A stretch of 16,334 bases of DNA from an uncultured Acidobacteriota bacterium. GTDB lineage: Bacteria; Acidobacteriota; JAAYUB01. Under the pieces are notes generated by a model that saw nothing but the letters and a program-made list of their open reading frames with translations, made no database searches and was not told the DNA's origin. The stretch lies in assembly GCA_937925645.1 (NCBI GenBank), contig CALAMB010000320.1, forward strand, positions 1 through 16,334, in the 5' to 3' direction. A program made the position numbers and the translations under genes. Positions 6,801-12,055 of this stretch are shown in pieces (the stretch's first letter is position 1; each line of letters starts with the position of its first letter).

Positions 6801-8926
6801 TCGCCCAGTACGATCTGGCCAAGATGATCGCCAATCCCTGGGGCGAGTCGCCGTACTGGATCTACAACGGCCCGCTGTTGACCTTCCGGTACGAGGGACT
6901 CACCCCGAACACCGAATACAAGTTCAAGGTGCGGGCGCGCGACAACGCCGGCCGCACCTCCGAGTTGTCCTCGCCCGCGGTGGTGGTCATGACCACCCAG
7001 GATGATCCGACGCCGCCGCCCGTCCCCGCCAACCTGGCGGCCAATCCGCTCAGTTCCATCAGCATCCGCGTCTCCTGGGACGCGGTTGAAGACACGGGCG
7101 GCAGCGGCCTGGCCGGTTACGAGCTGTTCATGAACGGCGAACTGTACACCACCACCACGAGCATCTACCACGTCGTCGAGAACCTGCAGCCGGCCACGAC
7201 GTACAGCTTCCAGATCCAGGCGGCGGACCAGGCCGGCAACAAATCGGGCCTCAGCGACGCCGTTCAGGCCGCCACGTTCGGCCTGACCGAGGACCTGATG
7301 TGCGCTCACGTCGCCAGCACCGCCGACTGGAAGACCCGCTTCACCCTGGTCAACATCGGGGAGGAGGCCAAGCCGGTGGTCTTCTACGCGTTCAACGCGG
7401 CGGGAGACCTGGTGGAGATCCGCGAGACCGATCCGCTGGCGCCGCAGGCGGCCCTCGACGTCGATGCCGACGCGGTGTTCGCGCCGGAGACCCTGGCGCA
7501 GGACATCTGGGTGCGGATCTCCAGCGAATCGAGGCTGCGGGGCGTGCTCGCCTTCGGAACGCGCGACGACGAATCGCTGGTGACCATCCCCATGTTCGCC
7601 CGAGGCGCGTCCGACCTGATCTTCCCGTACGTCGTCAACACCGACATCTGGTACACCGGCATCACCCTGATCAACACCGGGGCCGACCTGGTCAACCCGT
7701 TCATTTACGCCTACACGGAAAAGGGCGAATACCTCACTTCGACGGTCGCCACCATTCCCGCCAACGGCAAGTACGTCCGTCTGGTGGACCAGATGTTCGA
7801 AATCGAGGATCCCGGCCGGATCCGCTTCCTGCGGGTGGAGTCCAGCAAGGCGCTCATCGGGTTCGAGGTGTTCGGCTCCTTCGCCGACAAGGGCCTGGCC
7901 GGCCTGCCGGCGTTCTCGCCCACGGTGGAGCTGTTCAAGGCCGAGGCCAAGCCCGAGGAGAAAGGCGATGCCCCGCTGACCCGGCCCAGCCGGCCCACCG
8001 GATTCGAAGGGACGGCGATCTCCTCTTCGGAAATCTACCTGAGCTGGAATCCGAACCCCGAGCCGGACCTCAAGCATTACGCTGTTTACAGCAACGACGG
8101 CCCGTTCCCCAACCTGATCGCCACCACCACCCAGACCCACTACACGCGGACGGGCCTGTCGCCGCAGACCACCTACCGGTTCTCGCTGCAGGCGGTCAAC
8201 CAGGGCGATGAGGAGTCGGAATCCACGCCGACGATCCTGGTGACCACCCTGGCGCCGGGCCAGCAGGACTATCCCTACCGGGTGTACTACAACGAGATCC
8301 CCGACCGGGGGTTCTACGACACCGGCATCACCTTCTCGAATCTGGGTGCCGAAACCGTCATGGTCCACCTGTCGCTTTATGACGCCGCCGGCGACCTGCT
8401 GGCCGAGGAGGAACGGCCCATCGCCGTGCTCGAGCAGTTGACCCGGTACATCGAGAATTTCTTCGACAACGCGCTGCCCGAGGGCGCGGCCTATCTCAAG
8501 GTGGGCGCCACCGAGAAGCTGCTGGGCTTCGAGATGTTCTGGACGGCCGACGAGATTGCGGCGCCGTTCCAGTTCGACGGCATCATCGGCGTGGGCAGCG
8601 GCGCCACCCTCCATCACTTCCCGCTGGTCAAGACCGGCGCGGAGTGGTTCAGCCGGCTCCGTCTGACCAACATCGCCGCCACCGAGAACAGCTTCACCAT
8701 CGAGGCCTTCGCGGCCGACGGCACTCTGTTGGGGACCACCACCGACATCATCCCGCCGCTGGGCAAGTATGACGAGGGTCTCGAGGTGATCTTCCCCGAC
8801 ATCATCGACACCATCGCCTGGATCCAGGTTGAATCGGATCATCAGCTCATCGGCGATCTGTTCTACTTCTCAGCCGACCTGACCCGGCTCAGCGCCTACA
8901 TCGGCCTGCGGGGCAGCGCCGAGTAA
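3833..8926 (+). CDS. Giant exported FG-GAP / fibronectin type III protein with four ~110-residue modules
   Basis: Translation from ATG 3833 gives 1697 residues with a signal peptide (NKPS, hydrophobic core, cleavage near FLSAQ). Residues ~35-290 carry five FG-GAP/VCBS calcium loops: DVNGDGALD, DIDLDGDLD, DFDGDGDRD, DVDGDGDFD and DFDNDGFLD, probably a partial beta-propeller. A first, longer Fn3 domain (~306-436) is followed by an Ig-like beta domain (~437-560). Six Fn3 domains run in tandem at about 561, 663, 763, 859, 961 and 1059, each opening PPxxPxxL and ending in a YxYxVxAVDxxxN-type strand. Two copies of the module shared with the upstream gene follow (~1151-1262, ~1263-1369), then an eighth Fn3 (~1384-1479) and two further copies (~1480-1596, ~1597-1697). 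There is no LPXTG motif, PEP-CTERM or C-terminal membrane helix. A role in surface adhesion or carbohydrate/protein binding is likely but inferred. The gene has its own promoter and a terminator 26 nt after the stop. Confidence 0.9.
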   Translation: MNKPSFILFIGIMLLAVAGPGFLSAQSPINGITRIYFGDVNGDGALDLIIGEMDLLRIYLNEGTPDSPEFGAIFYEMPVDGLFDRTCGAFFDIDLDGDLDLFFGNERGFVGYRRNTGTAASPSWSEVVYAATSSGTSFAGVNFIYGIWVLSFVDFDGDGDRDMVMNDQLGQMAYYKNQDRESDGWVDGQGATFVRITKNLPTTSCGGDSPKHHWCDVDGDGDFDLPVGTKYSGMGLYRNNGSPSNYSNFSGYLSWPYSLPAGTLVSVFMEDFDNDGFLDLYYSNQAGQFTYISAATRSSPNDTDPAPPNLGSSDLTVYDVESNAIILSWPVVFDNSDTGYRSGVKSYSLHRSTTGAGFTPDASNRIWKHYQSGHFPDYVPGFGPGGDKFKIEGDIYYFWDGGLAGGNTYYYKLVVEDYAHNSAGTDAVDYTLLPPEYDDVIVTLTPAMSTHQLTLTVTTVDQYGNPFAISPNPTTGDPNVTFTVYENGEPADYLLFDLDAQENFNSDTFNNVSSRTYHVTYRPTENCISFQVYVTAEHHVVGGPAISQTGSSSVATIDRVAPPLPGNLRAPAYEITMTSINVRWDAAIDGCTGTAYYNVYGKKAVNPDYTLLASPSGLLFSHSNLQIGTEYNYYVTAVDAVGLESPVNPEQDAISATTLSDIEPPTVPTGLTAVYDVGFTYITITWNLSYDALSGVSYYEVQKKLGDGGLWNTFQMVTHPNAFLIDYQSYPGYRIYYRVRAVDLFDNASGWSAEAFADRSADTTPPTVPQILTSEALSSSSIVITWSASADGESGLKLYRVYRDYSPTPIAETTSQTYTNTGLSPNTTYAYQVSAVDNANNESAKSAAVSVQTLPPEGQPNPPNNLRYTERNTDSIVLAWDPPTPNGTTIMNYRVYRHATMDSPPDAGTIVAIVTGTSATVTGLTHSTTYYFTATALSTASVESDHSTRISVSTKTLLPTIPDNLRATAVGGTWVELAWDASTPPPGSTIAQYDLAKMIANPWGESPYWIYNGPLLTFRYEGLTPNTEYKFKVRARDNAGRTSELSSPAVVVMTTQDDPTPPPVPANLAANPLSSISIRVSWDAVEDTGGSGLAGYELFMNGELYTTTTSIYHVVENLQPATTYSFQIQAADQAGNKSGLSDAVQAATFGLTEDLMCAHVASTADWKTRFTLVNIGEEAKPVVFYAFNAAGDLVEIRETDPLAPQAALDVDADAVFAPETLAQDIWVRISSESRLRGVLAFGTRDDESLVTIPMFARGASDLIFPYVVNTDIWYTGITLINTGADLVNPFIYAYTEKGEYLTSTVATIPANGKYVRLVDQMFEIEDPGRIRFLRVESSKALIGFEVFGSFADKGLAGLPAFSPTVELFKAEAKPEEKGDAPLTRPSRPTGFEGTAISSSEIYLSWNPNPEPDLKHYAVYSNDGPFPNLIATTTQTHYTRTGLSPQTTYRFSLQAVNQGDEESESTPTILVTTLAPGQQDYPYRVYYNEIPDRGFYDTGITFSNLGAETVMVHLSLYDAAGDLLAEEERPIAVLEQLTRYIENFFDNALPEGAAYLKVGATEKLLGFEMFWTADEIAAPFQFDGIIGVGSGATLHHFPLVKTGAEWFSRLRLTNIAATENSFTIEAFAADGTLLGTTTDIIPPLGKYDEGLEVIFPDIIDTIAWIQVESDHQLIGDLFYFSADLTRLSAYIGLRGSAE

Positions 8927-8951
8927 CCACTTCAATCCTCACGACGGCAAC

Positions 8952-8981
8952 AATCCGGCGGTATCCCCGCCGGATTTTTTT
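8952..8981 (+). terminator. Rho-independent terminator
   Basis: AATCCGGCGG (8952-8961) pairs with CCGCCGGATT (8967-8976) around a TATCC loop, a 10-bp stem running into seven T at 8975-8981. It begins 26 nt after the stop of the giant exported protein and ends that transcription unit. Confidence 0.92.
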
Positions 8982-8995
8982 CAATGCGGTGTCGG

Positions 8996-9027
8996 TTTGG
9001 AGTGCGCAGACACGTCTGCGCTTTGGA
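8996..9027. repeat. Palindrome flanked by TTTGGA direct repeats
   Basis: GCGCAGAC (9004-9011), spacer AC, then GTCTGCGC (9014-9021): a perfect 8-bp inverted repeat. It is flanked on both sides by TTTGGA (8996-9001 and 9022-9027). It has no GTAG, so it differs from the neighbouring hairpins and may belong to another dispersed repeat family. Confidence 0.55.
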
Positions 9028-9031
9028 TTCC

Positions 9032-9062
9032 GCCGTAGGCCGCGTCCGCCGGACGCGGCCCG
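9032..9062 (+). repeat. REP-like GTAG hairpin, copy 1
   Basis: GTAG (9035-9038) precedes GCCGCGTCC, loop GCC, then GGACGCGGC, a perfect 9-bp stem that extends by one more pair on each side. The 31-nt unit is identical to the copy at 9110-9140. GTAG beside a small hairpin is the known signature of REP elements mobilised by RAYT (TnpA-REP) transposases. No RAYT gene is in the window. Confidence 0.75.
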
Positions 9063-9109
9063 TCCGATCAGCCGGATCCAACGGATGGCGAGTCAGTTCT
9101 TGCATGAAT

Positions 9110-9140
9110 GCCGTAGGCCGCGTCCGCCGGACGCGGCCCG
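9110..9140 (+). repeat. REP-like GTAG hairpin, copy 2
   Basis: This is an exact 31-nt copy of 9032-9062, in the same orientation and 78 nt downstream. It has the same GTAG (9113-9116), 9-bp stem and GCC loop. The spacer between the copies is unrelated sequence. Confidence 0.75.
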
Positions 9141-9228
9141 CTCCCCCGGCACGGTTGAGCGATTCACCCTCGGGTTTAAGTCGGGGCGGGAACGGATCCG
9201 ACCCCCCCGCTTCGTGCCGAGTGTCACG

Positions 9229-9254
9229 GCGCCCGTCCGGCGGACGGGCGCTAC
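9229..9254 (-). repeat. REP-like GTAG hairpin, inverted variant copy
   Basis: Read on the minus strand this is GTAG, CGCCCGTCC, loop GCC, GGACGGGCG. It keeps the GTAG, the inner stem CGTCC/GGACG and the GCC loop of the two upstream copies, while the outer stem differs with both strands changed to preserve pairing. Its opposite orientation makes the cluster resemble a BIME (mixed-orientation REP cluster). Confidence 0.7.
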
Positions 9255-9319
9255 TTCGCCCCCGTACGCGGAGTTCGATGAACGCGGCCGGACGACCGGC
9301 ATAAACATAATGCTACCCT

Positions 9320-9334
9320 GACACATCGAGTGTC
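9320..9334. repeat. Small inverted repeat beside a possible insertion-sequence end
   Basis: GACAC and GTGTC form a 5-bp inverted repeat with an ATCGA spacer. It is followed at once by TCTGAAAATTGAGGGG (from 9333), a string that reminds me of IS21-type ends. There is no transposase or second end, so this is weak. Confidence 0.25.
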
Positions 9335-9444
9335 TGAAAATTGAGGGGGGCCATACCCTCCGGCACAGTATGGAACATCCTGCCGTCCGTACGCGTTGCG
9401 TCGCAGCGTGCATCCGATGACCACTCGCCTTCCGCAACAGGATC

Positions 9445-9462
9445 CCGCCGCGCGAGCGGCGG
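9445..9462. repeat. Hairpin with GCGA tetraloop
   Basis: CCGCCGC (9445-9451), GCGA loop, GCGGCGG (9456-9462): a perfect 7-bp stem with a GNRA-type loop. It sits just before the GTAG hairpin at 9469 and may form a composite unit with it. Confidence 0.5.
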
Positions 9463-9468
9463 CGGCGT

Positions 9469-9492
9469 GTAGCCCGGACCGAGAGGTCCGGG
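9469..9492 (+). repeat. GTAG hairpin of a second sequence type
   Basis: GTAG (9469-9472) is followed by CCCGGACC, GAGA loop and GGTCCGGG, a perfect 8-bp stem. The GTAG plus hairpin layout matches REP elements, but the stem and loop differ from the copies at 9032 and 9110. Confidence 0.6.
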
Positions 9493-9519
9493 TGCGCGGC
9501 GAACACGGGCTGTCGGCCA

Positions 9520-9532
9520 GCTCCGCAGGAGC
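9520..9532. repeat. Short hairpin GCTCC / GGAGC
   Basis: GCTCC and GGAGC flank a GCA spacer. The stem is only 5 bp, so on its own it is weak; it is listed because it belongs to the same run of evenly spaced hairpins. Confidence 0.35.
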
Positions 9533-9652
9533 GGGGGAACTCGCGGTCCGGGAGGCCCTCAACCTGCGGTGCATCGATACTCCAACCCGAACCCGGCGCC
9601 TTGATCCCGCCGCCGCTGGCGCGGCTTTCGCATTCCTTCAATTTTTCGGTTA

Positions 9653-9672
9653 CCCGGGCCTGTCGGCCCGGG
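9653..9672. repeat. Hairpin with TGTC loop, first
   Basis: CCCGGGCC (9653-9660), TGTC, GGCCCGGG (9665-9672): a perfect 8-bp stem. The next hairpin at 9684 uses the same TGTC loop. Each strand of the stem contains its own palindrome, CCCGGG. Confidence 0.55.
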
Positions 9673-9683
9673 CTGCATGCCGT

Positions 9684-9699
9684 GGCCGCTGTCGCGGCC
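9684..9699. repeat. Hairpin with TGTC loop, second
   Basis: GGCCGC (9684-9689), TGTC, GCGGCC (9694-9699): a perfect 6-bp stem with the same loop as the hairpin 12 nt upstream. Confidence 0.5.
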
Positions 9700-9719
9700 G
9701 AGATGCGCGGCGTACGAAC

Positions 9720-9737
9720 GCGGCGTGCGGACGCCGC
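9720..9737. repeat. Hairpin GCGGCGT / ACGCCGC
   Basis: GCGGCGT (9720-9726), GCGG loop, ACGCCGC (9731-9737): a perfect 7-bp stem followed by AGATTTT. It is the last hairpin before the promoter of the downstream operon. The short T-run could give weak termination of upstream transcription. Confidence 0.5.
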
Positions 9738-9767
9738 AGATTTTGATGCGGCGGGCCGCGGGTTCAA

Positions 9768-9776
9768 TGGTATCAT
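9768..9776 (+). promoter_or_regulatory. Probable extended -10 promoter of the glycogen cluster
   Basis: TGGTATCAT contains a TATCAT -10 box with the extended TGn element. No good -35 box exists at 16-18 nt; a TTGATG at 9743 is 22 nt away. Transcription from about 9783 would leave a leader of roughly 20 nt containing the GAGGGG ribosome binding site (9791-9796). Confidence 0.45.
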
Positions 9777-9803
9777 TAGCGACTGAAGGCGAGGGGTAGC
9801 CGC

Positions 9804-12047
9804 ATGGATAGCATGGAAATTCAGCCCAAACGGAACGACCCGTTATATGTGCTCATCCTCTGGCACATGCACCAGCCGATTTACAAGGGCGTGGGCAACG
9901 GCGGGTTTCTCCTGCCGTGGGTCCGCCTCCACGCGCTCAAGGACTACTACGACATGGTGGACGTGCTGGCCGACTTCCCCGGCGTGCACGCCACGTTCAA
10001 CCTGGTCCCATCCCTCATGGAGCAGATCCAGGATTACGCCGGCCGGGACGCCTCCGACCCGTTCCTCGACCTCAGCCTCAAGCCGGCCGCCGAACTGACC
10101 GCCGACGACCGGCTGTTCCTGCTGAAGAATTTCTTCTCCCTGAATTTCGACCAGATGGTCCAGCCGTACGCGCGCTACAAGGAGCTGTTCGAGAAACGCG
10201 GGCATGTCGGCGACCTGGACAAGCTCCGCGAGAAAACCGCCCTGTTCACCGAGCCGGACTACCGCGACCTCCAGGTGTGGTTCAACCTGGCCTGGTGCGG
10301 CCATCGCCTGCAGCAGACGCCGGAGATCCAGACGCTCCTGTCGCAGGGGCGCAATTTCAGCGAGGCCGACAAACGGCGGCTGCTCGACGCGCAGCGCCGG
10401 TTCATCGGTCAGGTGCTGCCCGCCTACCAGGCGGCCGCGGCGCGGCAGCAGATCGAGGTGTCCACCTCCCCTTACTACCATCCCATCCTGCCGCTCCTGT
10501 GCGACCTCAACTCCGCCCGCGAGGCCCTGCCCAACATCGAGCTGCCCCGGCACGATTTCCACCATCCGGAAGACGCCGTCTGGCACGTCCGGCAGGCGAT
10601 CCGCGCCCACCAGCGCCTCTTCGGCGACAAGCCCGGCGGAATGTGGCCGTCGGAGGGATCGGTCTCCGAGGAGATGCTGGCCATGGTCCGCGCCGAGGGG
10701 ATCCGCTGGGTGGCCACTGACGAGGAGATCCTGCACGCCTCCCTGCGCCGGTCCGGGCTCCTGCGCGAGGGCGAGCCCTTCCTGCCGGAGCGCAAGTACC
10801 TGCCGTACCGCTTCGGCGACGACGCCGACCCGATCCACATCTTCTTCCGCGACCACCTGCTCTCCGACATGATCGGGTTCACCTATTCGACCTACGACGG
10901 CGAGTCGGCCGCCGACGACCTGGTGAGCCGGCTGCTGCTGGTCCGGAAGCTGCTGCCCGACGACGCGCGGCGTTTCGCCGTGCCCATCATCCTGGACGGG
11001 GAGAACGCCTGGGAGCACTACCCGGACAACGGCATGCCCTTCCTGCGCGCCCTCTACGAGCGGCTCGAGCGGAGCCCGTTTCTAAAGGCCGTGACCTTCT
11101 CCGAATACCTCGGGTTGGGCGAGGCGACGCCCGCCCTGCCGAAGGTGCGGGCCGGCTCGTGGATCTTCGGCTCGTTCTCCACCTGGGTGGGGCACCCGGA
11201 GAAGAACCGCGGCTGGGACCTGCTGGCCGCCACGCGCAAGAAGCTGGCGGAAGTGTCGCTCACGCTGTCCCCGGACGACGCCGTCCGGCGGCGCGATTTC
11301 CAGAAGGCGCTGGAGCACGTGATGGTCGCCGAAGGGAGCGACTGGTTCTGGTGGTACGGCGAGGACCATTTTTCCGAGTACGACCGGGAGTTCGACCAGC
11401 TGTTCCGGGCCCACCTGGACAAGGCCTGGCGCCAGCTCGGCCTGCAGCCGCCCGATGAGCTGGCCGTGCCCATCATCCAGAAGGTGAGCCGGTTCAAGGT
11501 GCAGCGGCCCTTCGAGCTCCTGTCGCCGGTGCTCGACGGGTTCATCACCGACTACTTCGAGTGGCTGGCGGCGGGCTACTTTTCCAACCAGTACGCGTTC
11601 ACGACGATGCAGCAGGTGCACAAGATCTTCAACGGGTTTCATTTCGGCTTCGACCACCACAACCTGTACGTCCGCCTGGACGTGGAGAATGCGATCCTGA
11701 ACGACAAGAAGTACCCGTTCCGCGTGGAAATCCATTTCCGCAAGCCGGGTGACATTTTCTACCGCATGGTCAGGAACAACCGCCGGAAGAAGCTCGTCTA
11801 CGAGCAGGTCGCGGTGGACGAGCGCGGCGCGGAGGCCGCGCGCCGGCCCTGCGAGCTGGTGGGCGTCCGCCAGATCGTGGAACTCGGCGTGCCCCTGGCC
11901 GATATCGGGATCCACGAGAACCAGGTGGTCGAGTTCGCGCTCAAGATCTTCCTCGGTGACAACCTGGCTGAGCGGATGCCCCATCAGGGCTTCCTGGCCC
12001 AGAAGATCGCCATCGACGATCTCGAGAAATACTACTGGGTGGTCTAG
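9804..12047 (+). CDS. GH57 glycoside hydrolase, amylopullulanase / alpha-amylase type
   Basis: This 747-residue cytoplasmic protein has no signal peptide and starts at ATG 9804, 7 nt after GAGGGG. It is a family GH57 enzyme (COG1449) acting on alpha-1,4 and possibly alpha-1,6 glucan with retention of configuration. Visible motifs are LWHMHQP (His21, His23), GGMWPSEGSVSEE with Glu284 as the expected nucleophile, and PIILDGENAWE with Asp398 as the expected acid/base. GSDWFWWYGEDHFSEYDREF and LFRAHL further on are typical of the amylopullulanase-like branch. From about residue 570 (SPVLDGFITDYFEW) a beta-rich C-terminal domain follows. Both catalytic residues are present, so it should be active. 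The next gene begins 8 nt after its stop, so the two GH57 enzymes are co-transcribed. The likely job is intracellular debranching or hydrolysis of glycogen; whether it cleaves alpha-1,6 bonds cannot be read from the sequence. Confidence 0.92.
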   Translation: MDSMEIQPKRNDPLYVLILWHMHQPIYKGVGNGGFLLPWVRLHALKDYYDMVDVLADFPGVHATFNLVPSLMEQIQDYAGRDASDPFLDLSLKPAAELTADDRLFLLKNFFSLNFDQMVQPYARYKELFEKRGHVGDLDKLREKTALFTEPDYRDLQVWFNLAWCGHRLQQTPEIQTLLSQGRNFSEADKRRLLDAQRRFIGQVLPAYQAAAARQQIEVSTSPYYHPILPLLCDLNSAREALPNIELPRHDFHHPEDAVWHVRQAIRAHQRLFGDKPGGMWPSEGSVSEEMLAMVRAEGIRWVATDEEILHASLRRSGLLREGEPFLPERKYLPYRFGDDADPIHIFFRDHLLSDMIGFTYSTYDGESAADDLVSRLLLVRKLLPDDARRFAVPIILDGENAWEHYPDNGMPFLRALYERLERSPFLKAVTFSEYLGLGEATPALPKVRAGSWIFGSFSTWVGHPEKNRGWDLLAATRKKLAEVSLTLSPDDAVRRRDFQKALEHVMVAEGSDWFWWYGEDHFSEYDREFDQLFRAHLDKAWRQLGLQPPDELAVPIIQKVSRFKVQRPFELLSPVLDGFITDYFEWLAAGYFSNQYAFTTMQQVHKIFNGFHFGFDHHNLYVRLDVENAILNDKKYPFRVEIHFRKPGDIFYRMVRNNRRKKLVYEQVAVDERGAEAARRPCELVGVRQIVELGVPLADIGIHENQVVEFALKIFLGDNLAERMPHQGFLAQKIAIDDLEKYYWVV

Positions 12048-12055
12048 GGGGCGAC

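Larger units (their letters stand above)
8982..9803. other. Gene-free, hairpin-rich intergenic region
   Basis: I see no credible gene in these ~820 bases. Short open frames exist on both strands, including 9093-9776 on the minus strand, but they run through inverted repeats, have low-complexity Arg/Pro/Ala composition and lack good ribosome binding sites. Instead the region contains about ten short inverted repeats, detailed separately, and a possible insertion-sequence end near 9333. The promoter for the downstream glycogen cluster lies at its right edge. Confidence 0.8.

Noticed and set aside
5672..8842. Very long open frame (1056 codons) on the minus strand
   Set aside because: It is antisense to recognisable Fn3 domains and repeat modules. 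The composition is GC-skew shadow (Gly, Arg, Val, His), with no domain or ribosome binding site visible.
9032..9140. Two identical 31-nt repeats as a possible CRISPR array
   Set aside because: There are only two direct copies, the repeat is almost entirely self-complementary, the third related copy is inverted, and no cas gene is nearby. REP-type elements explain it better.
9093..9776. Minus-strand open frame of 227 codons in the intergenic gap
   Set aside because: It runs through the REP-like hairpins, is rich in Arg/Ser/Pro/Ala, and has no recognisable motif. It is most likely a chance frame in repeat DNA.
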